From: Heterocephalus glaber
Lineage: Eukaryota > Chordata > Mammalia > Rodentia > Bathyergidae
Direction of reading: 5' to 3'
Length of the DNA: 64,000 bases
Assembly (NCBI RefSeq): GCF_000247695.1
Contig: NW_004624801.1
Location: 4,060,827-4,124,826, forward strand
Numbering within the stretch: the first letter of the stretch is position 1; every line of letters starts with the position of its first letter. Below, piece after piece: positions 10,649 to 22,000 of the stretch. Made by a program: the position numbers and the translations under genes. A model generated the notes under the pieces. That model was not told the DNA's origin. It did not search any database and was given only the letters and a program-made list of their open reading frames with translations.

Positions 10649-11954
10649 AATGTCCACAGAAGCCTGAGCCTTGAAATAGAAGGAAACAAATGCCAACTCC
10701 TATTTCTGAGGTTGAGGTTAAAGAGATCTAAGTAGGTAAGGCAGAGTGGAGCAGCAAACCCTCACATAAAGCTTAGTGGCAAAGAACGCCAACAAGCACC
10801 CTTTGATTTAAAAAATTGTCTAGTGAAAAGCAAGCATCTAGGGGAGTGAACGAGCTCAATGTGTGATGTGTTTATTCATGTACAAGTAAAGATTTTTCTA
10901 GAAGGTAAGGTTGATGTTGGGAGCTTCCCAAATCAAACCACCCTAGCACATTGGGAGTTGTTGACTGAGAATGAAAGTCTGATCTAAAAGGAGCTGTGAC
11001 CTTGATGCCATTTGGAAGCACTGCTGCAGGCAGCCTGCCTGGGACTGAGGCCATGAAGGCCTGGCTACTAGCAAGTGTCCTTCACTGAGCTGCACAGGCC
11101 CAGTCTCCAACAGCGACACCATGTGCTGTTGGGAAGTAATGACAGTAATGAACAGATGAGAGGAGCTCCACTGCCCAGCCTAGGAAGTGGAATAGGGTGG
11201 TGCCCCTCAGTGTAGGAAAAAGTTTGTGAAGCTCTTCACTGATCAGGAGGAAGATCCTGAGCATTTTGAGGGTTCTAGCAAGTAAAGGGTGGAGGTGGGG
11301 GTGGCTGTATACATCCCAAACAGGTAGAACAGGTCCTATATATTCCAAAAAAATGTGATCAGGCTGAAGTCAAGAGTCTGAAGCTCTGATTCCAGCCTGG
11401 GGCTTACTGAATCCTTGTTGCTGCGAAAGTCATGCTTTTTTTTTTTGTCTTTATTGACATCCCTACGCCCTGTTCTAATATTCTACGCTGCTGGAGAGAG
11501 CCGAGGAGGGCAGACCCTCTTTCAGGACCCTCTTTCAGCTCACCACAGACTCTAGGCAAAGGCTCTGCATCCCCCCTGTGGTCAGATGGGAGGACTCCAG
11601 CCAAACATCCCCCATACACACTCTACATCCTCCATGCCCTGCGGTGAGAGGAAGCCTCCAGAACAGCTTCCTGGAGACAGCATTCTCATTGGTCAGGAAT
11701 GTGGGGCTGTTGTATCAAGGCAGCCCTAGTACTGGCTGTTCAGGACACCTCCTGCAAGGCTACCCTTGCCACCCCACCAAGCCTTGGGGGAGGTGCAGAT
11801 CTGACACCACTTGAGAACCCCACACCCACCCTGTGGGGCAGGCCCTCTCACTGAGCCCTGGATGTTGGGTCGCATAGTGTTTAACATCAAGCAGGAGGCC
11901 AAACCTCAGGGTTAGAGAGTCCAAGCAGAAGGAACCTCTGGAGAGTTCTCTAGG
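10640..11954. other. unassigned intergenic sequence
   Basis: No repeat or gene was recognised. A short T-run lies at 11436-11446. Small overlapping frames on both strands lack motifs. Confidence 0.45.
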
Positions 11955-12062
11955 TACCTCAGTTTACAGACAAGGAAACTGAGGTTGGCAGGGGAAATGA
12001 GTCATTTCCAAGCAAGCATTCCAGGGCTGGCGAAGGCTGGAATCCAGCTTGCCCTTGTCTTC
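11955..12062 (-). mobile_element. MIR SINE fragment
   Basis: The central reverse-MIR core is visible: 'cctcagtttacagacaagga' then 'aactgaggttggcaggggaa'. Confidence 0.55.
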
Positions 12063-12764
12063 ACCTGGCACTCTCTGCCTGGCATCTACTTCCTCCTGGT
12101 CCTTCTTGGACACAGGCTCCTCTGGCACCACTGGCCAGCTGGTGGCAGGAAAGCAAGGCACGGGGTGCAGGCAGCTGGCTCCACTGCCCACCCACCCCTG
12201 CCCTCATGCCCAGGCCTGCAGAGTTCTGAGCCCACAGTAATCCTCTGAGCTCTAGGAGGCCAAGTGAGCTGTGGACCCCAATCTGCAAGAGTGCAGACTT
12301 AAGGGGGATTTGGGTTGCACAGGGATCAAGGAACACAAGGGCCTGAGGCCCAGGCTTGTGTTCCCAGGGGATTGCTTGGGATACAAAGAGCACCAAGTGT
12401 CAAAGCTGGACCCAGGCTCAGACATAAACCCCTTCCCCTCCTTAGAGGGAAAATATACAAGCTGTTTTCAATGAAGGCTCTAAATGGAACGTGTCCAGGC
12501 ATTTCGATGTTCTCTTCCCAGAATAGGCCCCTTGATTCCCTCATCTCTCAGCTGGCAGCTAGGAAGGAACACCTCTCACTTGGCCTGGAAACTACAAGTC
12601 TAGCCCTCATGATTGGTGCTGAGAGACACTATGCAGCTCAGAGGGCGGACTGGAAAGGCCAGACTGCCTCAGCCCCCTATTTCCTGGGCCAGCTTGAGGA
12701 TCTTGTTTTATGTCTCTGAGCTCCAATTTCTTCCCTACAAAATGGCCCAATAGCATCACCTAGT
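12063..12764. other. unassigned intergenic sequence
   Basis: GC-rich unique DNA. The longest frame (134 codons, 12315-12719) shows no domain and overlaps an opposite-strand frame of 72 codons. Confidence 0.45.
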
Positions 12765-13262
12765 ATGTGAGTTTTCTACAGCTGCTATAACAAATTATCA
12801 TAAAAGGAGTGGCTTGAGACAAGACACATTTTATCTCACAGTCTGAGGGTTAGAAGTCCAAATGAAGCTCCCTGACCTACCACCAAGATGTTGGCAGGGC
12901 TTCGGGGAGAATCCTCATCCTTGTTTTTCCACCTTCTCGAGGCCTCCTATTCCTTGGCTCTGGCCCTTTCCCCCAGAGCCAGAAGTGCAACATCCCTCAG
13001 ACCATGCTGTTGTCATCACATCTCTGTCCCTGCCCCCTTTCTTCCGCTTCTCAGGACACTTGTGATTACACTGGTCTCACTGAGTCTTCCACGATGGTCT
13101 CCTCACCCTGTGACCCTTAGCATAATCACATCCTCAAAGGCCAATCTGCCACATAAGGCTACATATTCACAGGTTCTAGGGAGCAGACTACGGACATCTT
13201 TGGTGGGGAGGGGAGCAAACAGGTTCAACATGATACTGCACTTGGCGAAGGGTTTAGCACAA
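12765..13262 (-). mobile_element. MLT1-type MaLR LTR
   Basis: Reverse layout: 'ctgctataacaaattatcat', 'acattttatctcacagtctg', 'atgttggcagggcttcgggg', 'cacttgtgattacactggtc', 'cacaggttctagggagcaga', 'cggacatctttggtggggag'. Nearly full-length for this family and strongly diverged. Confidence 0.7.
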
Positions 13263-13608
13263 TGCCCAGCCCAGAGAAACCACTTGATGGAAGGAAACTA
13301 GTTTTATCCCTATGGCCTCACCTTACCCTGTCTTAAAGGGAAGCTCTGCCAGCCTGGTGACATCCAGGCCCCCTTACCTGTGCACACACTGCATGCACAC
13401 CTGCAGTGCCCGAGGCACACAGACCACCCCACTGCCTGCTGTTGCTCTGCATGTGCACACCCTCTGGCACGGACTCCAGATGTAGCAGTTTGTTTTACTT
13501 ATGGGCCCGCATTCACATCCTCTTCCAGTGCTGCAGATGTTTGCACAGATGTTCACATGCTGATGGACATATGTGCACATACATGATCTGCTGCTTGAGC
13601 TCAGTGAA

Positions 13609-13609
13609 G

Positions 13610-13652
<43 letters not shown>
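13609..13652. repeat. (GC)4(AC)17 alternating microsatellite
   Basis: Eight bases of gcgcgcgc run directly into about seventeen AC units, giving over 40 bases of strictly alternating purine and pyrimidine. Confidence 0.95.
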
Positions 13653-13914
13653 TTGCTGCATACAGGCACAGTCACACCTCGCCAGACCCCACCCACCAGA
13701 CAAGCCCCTGCCCAGGCAGGGCACCAACACTCTTCCTGCCTCTGAGAAGATCAAACTGTCTTAATGGCCCAGGGTAACAGTCAGGAGCTTTGTAGGAGCC
13801 CCCACAAGTACTCAGCAGCCCTCCCCACCCTGTCCTGGGTGTCACCACCTCCCTCTCCTGCTCCCTGAGCCCCACTGCATTGATTGGCCTTGCGGCTCAG
13901 CCGCCGGAGATGTG

Positions 13915-14062
13915 CCCCAGCTGGAGGAAAACACTTGTAATTTATGGAGTGTCTGATTTTTAATCAGTTTTTTGTTCCTGTGCTGTAATTGTTCTAATTA
14001 GATATACATATTTTGATGAAGGTTTCTCCAAAATAAAAATTGTAATCGAATCTTGCTTGACA
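13915..14062. promoter_or_regulatory. candidate conserved non-coding element C
   Basis: A sharply AT-rich block (cttgtaatttatgg, tttttaatcag, gtaattgttctaattagat, aaaattgtaatcga) embedded in GC-rich DNA, with several ATTA homeodomain cores and no repeat signature. It looks like a developmental enhancer core. Confidence 0.4.
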
Positions 14063-14440
14063 TTCTTTACACCCACTCACTCGGATCCGGACTTACACAG
14101 CAGCAGAGTCTCAAAATCACGCATGCGGCTTGGGCTTCTCCACGCTTCTTCTCCAGGCCACTGCAGGGCCGTCCTGCTGGTGCCCATAGGCTGGAAGGTA
14201 GGCTTGGTTTCCTTTGGCCCTGAGCCTCGAAGTCCCCATCACAGTGGGACAGCTTCTCCGTGTGGTTTTGCAGCCCCTGCCCCCCAGACCTCCATGAGCA
14301 GGCTCTGGATCACCAGGTACTAATGTGCCTTGCCTGCCTACATTTGCGCTCCCGGGGACCTCTCCACCCCTATAAAGAAATGAGGCCATCCCATGGGCCT
14401 CAAGGGCAAAGGCTACTTTCTGCCATCCCCTATTCTGATA
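14063..14440. other. unassigned GC-rich sequence
   Basis: No transposon or coding signature was recognised. Confidence 0.4.
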
Positions 14441-14444
14441 AATA

Positions 14445-14640
14445 GTCGCAATTCCCTCCACTTACCCAGTATCTATGATGTGCCGGACCCTGTGTTTTAT
14501 ATGCATTAGTCCTAATCTGCGTGATCACCCTCCAAGGGCATTTTACAGAGGAAGAAATCAAGACTTGCAGAAGGTAATTCTCTTGCTCAAGGTCACACAA
14601 CAAAAAGCAGAAGTGTGGCCACCACTTAGCTAAAACAAAG
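14445..14640 (-). mobile_element. MIR SINE
   Basis: Reverse-MIR order is kept: 'tatctatgatgtgccggacc', 'gggcattttacagaggaaga', 'cttgctcaaggtcacacaac'. Confidence 0.65.
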
Positions 14641-15420
14641 AGAGGCAGTGGCTGCCTTCTTGGGAACTTTCCAGCAGCTGTGTGGGTGAGGGCCCACACA
14701 GCTGATCTCACCCCTAGACTCCAGCTCCATCTACACCTGAAGTTGAAATGGCTCATGATGCAAAATTTCTCCTGCAAGTCTGCCATAGAGACCATACGTG
14801 GGATGTCTAAGGCCTGGAAACCCAGGTTCGATTATCAGTATGTTGGCAGGATGCCTGGGCTCAGACTGGCTGGGAGAAAGGTGTAGATAAGGGTCTGCCT
14901 CCAAAGAGGCCCCCACAGCAAACTACCAGCCAGGAAACCAACAACTGTCTGTGCTGATTCTTGAGATGTTGGCTTCCAGCCCCAAACCTGCCCAGTCATT
15001 CTCTGCTTTAGGCTGCCAGGCCTGGGATCCTACCTGAGCTCCTACAGTAAAGGACACTGGAGGAGACTGAAAGGCAGGGACCAAACAGGAACTTTCTACC
15101 TCCTCTTTGCTTTGTGTTCCTCTCAGGGCCACCCTTGCCAGGAGTCTTGGCCCTTGCAGTGGAACCAGTTCCATTCTCAGTGGTTAGTCCCAGTGAGCAG
15201 CTTTCTGTTCCCCCACTAGAAAGCCAGATTCACTATGCCCTCTAGATAGATACCACCTCAGCCCTGAAGGGTGCCAGCCCCACCCTGAGCCCCAGCCCCT
15301 CGAGGCCTCTCTCCTCCAGGCTTCTGAACTCTAATGATGCCTACTTCTTCCCTTCATCCCCCAGCCCTAAGGGTGGTGGGTGCTTCCTGTTGTTGCTTTT
15401 TTTATGATCAATGAGTGATC
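14641..15420. other. unassigned intergenic sequence
   Basis: Unique-looking DNA without clear repeats or exons. Confidence 0.4.
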
Positions 15421-15893
15421 TTTAAACCAAAACTGGAGACCAAATGCCCTCTGAAATAAAAAGCTTTATTGAGCCATTATTAACTAGCCAGAAAAGGGAA
15501 GAGGTCCTGGGACAAATTTTCACAACCATCAGCAACAAGGCTAGATAGCAGTTGGAAAAATGTCTGTTCCACCTAGAGCTAAGAGGAATTTTATGACGAA
15601 AATGTGGCAAAGGAAAGTATAAGTTGTTTATATTGGACCTGCATTGGCTATAGATAAGAGAAGCAGGGTAAACCTGGGGGACAAGAGAGCAGCCCATAAT
15701 GAGAAACAACTGTTGTTTCTAGACTGGTTGGGATGAATAGCCCAGAAAGTTTATACAGTCAGCCCAGATGGGATTAAGTCATACTGTAGGGAAGTGAAGG
15801 AGTCTTGTGTTGGTTTCACTCACAGCTGCTAACTTATTAACTTCTGCATCCTCTGACCCTTGAATTTAGGACATGTCAGAACTTTTCTTTCAT
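15421..15893 (-). mobile_element. possible ERV LTR, unclassified
   Basis: Read in reverse, the 15455-15480 part gives ctcaataaagc, a polyadenylation context common in gammaretrovirus-like LTRs. The AT-richer composition differs from the flanks. Termini and target duplication could not be fixed, so this may simply be unique sequence. Confidence 0.25.
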
Positions 15894-15898
15894 CGTAT

Positions 15899-16258
15899 TG
15901 TTAGACCCAGTGAGAAAGAACCAACCAGAGACCGATATTAAATCCACACAGGAGTTTATTACCAGCCAGGACCCGAGCCAAGCATCAGACTGGGCGGCAA
16001 ACATGTTTTATACACCTTTGAGCCCAGCAGTTTCTAGGCCCCCCTATGGGACAGAACTAGCAAAGCAAGCGAAAGGTACACAAGTGGAACGTCCTGCTCT
16101 TAGAACATTTGTAAAACAATAGTTGATTAATTGTTATTTCTAAAGAGACTTTCTAAGGGGAAGAGGTTTCTAAGCCTCCTCCTTCTGAGTTCATCTAAAG
16201 GGCAGACAGGTGGGTCAAGCAGCAATGTGGAGTCTGTCTTGCTAACTAGGGTCCTTCA
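15899..16258 (-). mobile_element. solo ERV LTR, 360 bp
   Basis: The plus-strand ends are tgttagaccc and ccttca. Read in reverse, the LTR starts tgaagg and ends ...aca, so both termini follow the TG...CA rule. Flanking 5-mers are cgtat (15894-15898) and catat (16259-16263), differing by one CpG-type transition. The reverse strand carries an AATAAA within ggtaataaactc near 15955. No internal retroviral genes accompany it. Confidence 0.6.
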
Positions 16259-16342
16259 CATATCACAGAACATTCACAGTTTTCCAATACTCATTTAACC
16301 AAGTGCCTCTATTCAATTCTCTCTATTAAAGTACCTGGTATG

Positions 16343-16949
16343 CGAACGGTTTCTCTGGTGTGAGAAACCGAAAGTGTAAATAAGGACTAAATGTATAATA
16401 GGTCATGTGAAATAGGAAGAAAAGGGGCAAAGGGGAAGGAAGTGGGAGGGCTAGGGGAAAGGATAGAAGGGAATGGGATTAATATGAGAAAATGGAAAAA
16501 TAGGAACAAAATCTTTGTAAATAGGGAGGACTGGAGGGGTTGAAGGGAGGGCTGGGCAAGGGTGAAAAATAAGAACCAAGAGAGAATATGTAAAGGTGCA
16601 AATTTCCAATGATGAATGTCATTATATTGTATACCTAAAATGTACCAATCATTAGAATGAATGATCGATAATGTAAAATAGGAAGAAAAGGTCCAAAGGG
16701 GTAGGGGTAGTGGGAGGGGAAAGGAAAGAAGGGAAAGGAAAAAAGATGAGAAATGGAAAAAATGGAAATAAAGTCTTTGTAAATAGGGAAGGGTGGAGGG
16801 CATGAAGGGGGGGCTAGGAATGGGGAATAAATAAGAACCAAGATGCATTATGTAAAGGTACAATTCCCAATGAGAAATGTAATTGTGTTGTATACCTTCA
16901 ATGTACTAATAAAAGAATTTAATACAAAAATTTAAAAAATTAAAAAAAA
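16343..16949 (+). mobile_element. 5'-truncated L1 3' end with internal tandem duplication
   Basis: The insert is bounded by a perfect 16-bp target duplication, taaagtacctggtatg, at 16327-16342 and 16950-16965, and ends in an A-rich tail. It starts inside the L1 3' region ('tttctctggtgtgagaaacc', which recurs inverted in the L1 at 39.8-40.6 kb). The purine-rich 3' UTR is present twice: roughly 16400-16672 and 16673-16920, each with 'gtcttt(g)taaatagggaag'-like and 'ataagaaccaaga' landmarks. Each copy ends in a 'tgtataccta/ttca' motif. Confidence 0.8.
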
Positions 16950-16965
16950 TAAAGTACCTGGTATG

Positions 16966-17410
16966 GCTTCTGATTTTTTTTTTTCCTGTACCCTGCATGG
17001 TGTCCAACTTTCAACTAGGAAAGTCATGTTGAGAGGTGAGTAGCCACACTTGCACTGGGGGACTGGGTGGGTTAACCCAATGACCCAGAGTCAAGCAAGG
17101 AAACTCAACAGGGAAATGCAGCACCACTTGCTCACCCAGCACACTCAGGCTGAAAGAATGAATAAGTAATGGATGAATGGGTGGAAGAATAAATGGGTGA
17201 ACGAAGACTGGTTGGCTATGGGGCAGTCCATTCAAGACTCAGCCATGGTACCCTTCTTCTTACAGAACCCCACACAGTGCAGCCAAGCTAAAATCACCAC
17301 AGAAATCTGATTTTTCAATGGTTGAGACAAGAAACCCAAACGCCCTTTGGGTTAATTTGACACAGAAAGGGGGTGTGGAAGCCCCACTGGACACAAAGTG
17401 AACCAGAAAC
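16966..17410. other. unassigned intergenic sequence
   Basis: Holds a short tggatgaatgggtggaagaa low-complexity stretch near 17170 and otherwise nothing recognised. Confidence 0.4.
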
Positions 17411-17800
17411 ATATAGTAATCAGGGTAGTTAATACTGACAATTGGCCCAAAAATCTTAGTGGCTTAATACAATAAAGAATATCTCACTCACTTGAAGTTG
17501 AATATAGATACTTCTGATCAGTCAGTTCTTCTGAGAGACTCTCTTCCATGTCATGACTTAGGGACACAGGTTCCTTCAGTGCGGAAGCCCTGCTGTCTCT
17601 AGAATATTCTGGAGGTCCTCTGTTGCATTGTCTAAGAACATTGAGATCTGGTACCCAATACTTAATCACGTTGGCCTGGAAATGATACATATCATTTCCA
17701 TTCATATTGAGTCATGTGATCCCTCCTAGATGCTAGAAGCACTGGGAAATATAGCCCATGACTGGACAGCTATTTCCCAGCAATAGTTCTACACTATGGA
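17411..17800 (-). mobile_element. probable MLT1-like LTR
   Basis: Begins with reverse-terminus-like 'aaaatcttagtggcttaata' and 'gaatatctcactcacttgaa'. The remainder is diverged, so the family is tentative. Confidence 0.4.
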
Positions 17801-18022
17801 AGGGTAACACATTTTGAAGGTCAGCAGGACATTTCTCCCTCCTTAGGGCATGGTATTGATGCTGTGATATCAGATATATGTTCAACCTAGTCTTTGTATC
17901 CCAGTAGCATTATTCTGATTAGGTGATCTTAACAAGGTTCTTGAAAGGTCCTATTGCTACTAGGATAATGGTATCTTCACTCAAGTGTCACACTAGAACT
18001 TCCTTTTTCAAAGAAAAATCTA

Positions 18023-18102
18023 GGGCTGGGGATTTAGCTCAGTGGTTCTGCTGCCTGCCTTGAAAGTGCAAGGTCCAGAGTTCAATCCCCGGTACCAAAA
18101 AA
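18023..18102 (+). mobile_element. ID SINE (tRNA-derived)
   Basis: Carries the pol III A-box 'tagctcagtggttc' and B-box 'gagttcaatcccc', ending in an A-run. Flanking direct repeat aaaaatcta lies at 18014-18022 and 18103-18111. Confidence 0.9.
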
Positions 18103-18335
18103 AAAAATCTATCCAGCCCTCTCTGTAGATTGGCCATAAGGGACTTGGCCCAGCATCCCTTCCCTAATGGCTCAATCTCACTCACTGTCCTGAGCCTTCC
18201 CCTAACCTAGCAAGGGGTAAATCCATCACCCAATCCTAATATCCCATCTCATTGCATAATGATCAGTTAAAAGGAGACTCAAATTGGACAAAGAAAAATC
18301 CTGTACTCAAACAAATGTAAAGATACCAGAGAGGA

Positions 18336-18530
18336 GAAGCTGGGTGTGGTGGTACACACCTGTAATCCCAGCACTCTGAGAGGCTAAGGCAGGAGGGTCA
18401 CAAATTGGGGCCCAGCCTGGGCAACTTAGTGACTTAGCAAGACCCTGTCTCAAAAATAAAATGTATAAAAATAGGGCTGGAAGTTTAACACAATCCACTG
18501 GCTCTGGATTTAACCCCCAATATCAAAGAG
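18336..18530 (+). mobile_element. B1-dID SINE
   Basis: B1 half 'cacacctgtaatcccagcac' to 'agaccctgtctcaaaaataa', A-rich linker, then a degraded ID half ending near 'cccccaatatcaaagag'. Confidence 0.85.
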
Positions 18531-18958
18531 AAACAGATACTGAGGGGGAAAAGAAAGAATAGCTTTTCCCATTGAGGTGGATATGCTGGGAGAATATGAA
18601 CTTGCACTACTCATAGCCATGATCTTCACCATCCAGAGATGTCTGTCTCCAGAATGAAACCAAGCAAAAGATGAGAGGCTGAGTGAACAAGAGTTTTGAA
18701 TGATCAGTCTAGTCCCAAAGACCAGGTCTCCAGAGCCTTCCCAGAATTCTTCACTAACCTGCACTAACCAGTATGTTCTCCCATTTGCTTAAACTGGTTA
18801 AACTGGATTTTTATCACTTGCAAACTAATGAGTCCTGACTAATGGGTTGACCTCACAGTGCCTGGCTCAGCACATCTTGTCTATGCATCTCCACTTTCCC
18901 CCAGAAGAAGGGCTGGTCAGCAAAACTGGCTGTGGAGATCTTCTTAAAAGTGAAGATT

Positions 18959-19048
18959 TGGGCCAGGAATTTAGCTCAGTGGTGCAGTGTCTGCCTTGCA
19001 AGCGCAAGGTCCTGAGTTTGATCCCCAGTACCAAAAAAAAAAAAAAAT
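18959..19048 (+). mobile_element. ID SINE
   Basis: A-box 'tttagctcagtggtgcag' and B-box 'gagtttgatcccc', followed by a 15-base A tail. Perfect target duplication agtgaagatt at 18949-18958 and 19049-19058. Confidence 0.92.
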
Positions 19049-19058
19049 AGTGAAGATT

Positions 19059-22000
19059 CCTGGCTGGGCTTCACCCCAGGCTTGTGACCAAGAGTCTCTA
19101 GGAATGGGGTCCAAGCCTCTGTATGATTCTACTGAGGATTCTGACGCACACTCAGGGTCAAGTTCACAGAGTGGGGCCAGCACATCCCATTGGCTGCTAC
19201 TGGTTAAAAGCTCTCTGGAGACTTTCACTGTGGCCCGGTCTTCACTTGAAGCTGGATACTGGAGGACACAAAGAGGGCAAACGTGGGTCACAGAGGCACT
19301 CCGGCTGTTCTTCCTCCAATGTGTTTTTCAGAAATCAGGGTATTAAGCCAAGTAAGAGTGAATCCATGGGGGATGTGCTGTCTTCAACAGTGTGGAATCT
19401 GTCATGTGGAAGAGGGGCAGATTGACTTTATGGTGTCCCCAAGGGCAGGCCTTCAACCAAGGGCATCATACTGCCAGATTTTAGCTAAACAAAAGGATGA
19501 ACTTTCAGGCAATTAGAGCTGCCCTGCATGGAGGGGCTGCCCCAGAAGATAGTGAGCTGCCTGGCCCAGTAGCATGCATACAACAGGAGCTTGCCATCTG
19601 TCAGTGCTCTGGCCAGGACTGTCACACTGCACAGAAGGCTGAAAGAGCTGCCCTTTCCTTGCCAAGATTCTACAATCCTAGAAGGTGGTCTGGGGACCAA
19701 AGAGACCACACAAACCGAAGAGGCCATGAGGCCAGAGGAGGAGAGATGAACATAGGGCTGCTAGGAAGGATTTGTGGCAGACAAAATACTCACGCTAGAC
19801 CTTGAAAGGCACATGGATAACTACTACAGCAGGATTATCCCTGGAGTCAGGAAACTTCTGCTTTTATGTAGCTTGTTTTTTATCTTATTACTTTATTGTT
19901 AGCATGACTATGAGTTATTTTATAAAGAGAAAAAATCCCAGATATTTCCATTTGAAAAAAATACAGTCAGTTAACTAGCTGGTTTTACTAATGAGCATTC
20001 ATGCAATTTGGTGTAAGCAGAGGGTGTGGGGTGGAGGAGGGGGGGATTTCATATCACGAAAAGCAAAGTCCAGTGGTTGAAAAGGTCATGCTTGTCCTGT
20101 CTGTATTGGTTTTGTCCTTGGCCCTAAATGTCAGAGTGACCACAACACCAAGTTATCCCTTCACTCAGGGCTTTGCAACCTTGCCAGGCCCAAGCATTGA
20201 GAAACATCTCTAAACATGTTCTTTTGCTTCTGAAGCCCTATGTAACTGTGATGATTATAACCACCGACCTACTCCCCACGCCACCTGGCTGCAGCCTCCT
20301 CCTGCCTGGGTGAGCCCAACTGTCCACCCAGGCCCTGCAGGCAGGATCACGCAGCCTGCACCCATCCCAGTGGGCAGGCCATCTGTCCTGTCTCTGAGCC
20401 CTCCAAGAAGAAACACCAGTTCCTGGGGGAGGAAAGAAGAGACAATTCTACCTCTGACCCACCCCAGAGGCCAGGGGTGGCATCCTGCAATGGAAGATGT
20501 TTTTCATGTCCTCTAGACGCCATATTGCCGCATGGGCTATATGCCTGTGGATGGTCTCCACATCCTCTCTGAGTCCATCTCCCTGTCAGCACAGTGGAAG
20601 TGACCATGGCTGTGTCACTGGGCCAGCCAGAAGACTCCATGGGAGTTGAGTGGCTCCAAACACAGAGCCACCAGCCCAGGGCTGCTTGTGATCAACAAGG
20701 TTGCTCCCTGCCTGTTCTGCAGAGATTCCAGGCTGGTCACTGCTGGGAGCTGGCAGACTCCCAGTGAGCTCCCCGGAATGATCCCAGGGTGGGTTCTGCA
20801 TCATCACCAGCAAGATCTGACCTGGCTGAGGCACAGAACTTTGGATCAACGCCACCCTCAAAGCTAACTCCACAAACTGTCCAAAGAGAAAAGCTTTCTC
20901 ATTCTCAGAATGCCCTTCCTGTCCTCTACCCAAGCAACAAGACCTTTTCAAAACTGCCACCTCCAGGAACTCCCCTCAAATCACACTCCTTTTCCTCTGG
21001 TCCCTAACTAAGCCGCTCTGCACACCCCACCTCCCCCATTGGTACTGCTTGGGTTTTAAGTAAATGTCAGCTCAGCTAGACCCAGATCCTCAAGGGCATG
21101 GCCTGTGTGTGGCTGGGGTGCTGCTACTGCTCAGGACCACTCAGTGGTGTGCATAGTAGGGCCCCTTTGGGTTGCATTACCAAGGCCAGCCACATGGACT
21201 GCTCCTTCATCTGCTGGGGGAAGATGTCAGCTCATAGTCTCCCTCCAAAGCCTCCATTTCTCTCCCAGAGGCCACCCCTTTTCTGTTAGCTGATATTTAT
21301 GGGTAATAAGCCAAGCACATCCACACTCGAGGTGAAATGCCTCTTAAAATAAATATTCTCTCAAACAAGTCAATCCATTCAGGTGGGATGGGTTTTGCTG
21401 ACAGCCAGGGAAATGCAGGCGGGAGCCACCAGAGAGAGGAAAAGGGATCCCGGGGACAGTGAAGGATGGGATGGGAGCGGGAGGTGGGTGCATCATGCCA
21501 TTCCATGCTGTCATAAAAAGTGGAAGTGGAGCCCAACACTTCCCAGCCTTTCAGACTCCAATAGCAGCCAAGATGAAGCAGGTAAATTTAAGGCCACCTC
21601 TGGACCAGCAAAGATGAACGTGGTAGAGTAGAAGCTCTCCATCCACAGAGGAGGGTGAGGAGTCAAGGTCACGCTGGAAGTCAGCAAGCTTCCTATGGTG
21701 CTTGGCTGGGAGAGAGGCCGTACTGGTCTGCTGCAGCCTAGCACACGTTTGGGGTGTCCAAGTGAGCTAGGGTTCATGGGAGGTCACCAATGGAGGGGGT
21801 GCTCTTACCAGGATCACCTCACTAAACCCATCCCAGTCTATAAGTATATGCGTGCGTACATGCATATGCATGTATATGCACACACGCACTCCCACAAATG
21901 TGCACACTCAAACTGCTCACACAGATCCACAGCTCCACATGCCCAGCCGCACAGAAACTGAACCACCCCTCACTTCATTTCTACCCTCAATTGCCAGAGA

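Noticed and set aside
16387..16863. 158-codon minus-strand frame rich in Phe and Pro
   Set aside because: It is the antisense of the purine-rich L1 3' UTR duplication.
18023..18102. A-box/B-box sequence read as a tRNA gene
   Set aside because: It is an ID SINE with an A tail and target duplication. The same unit recurs at many places, and the cloverleaf is not intact.
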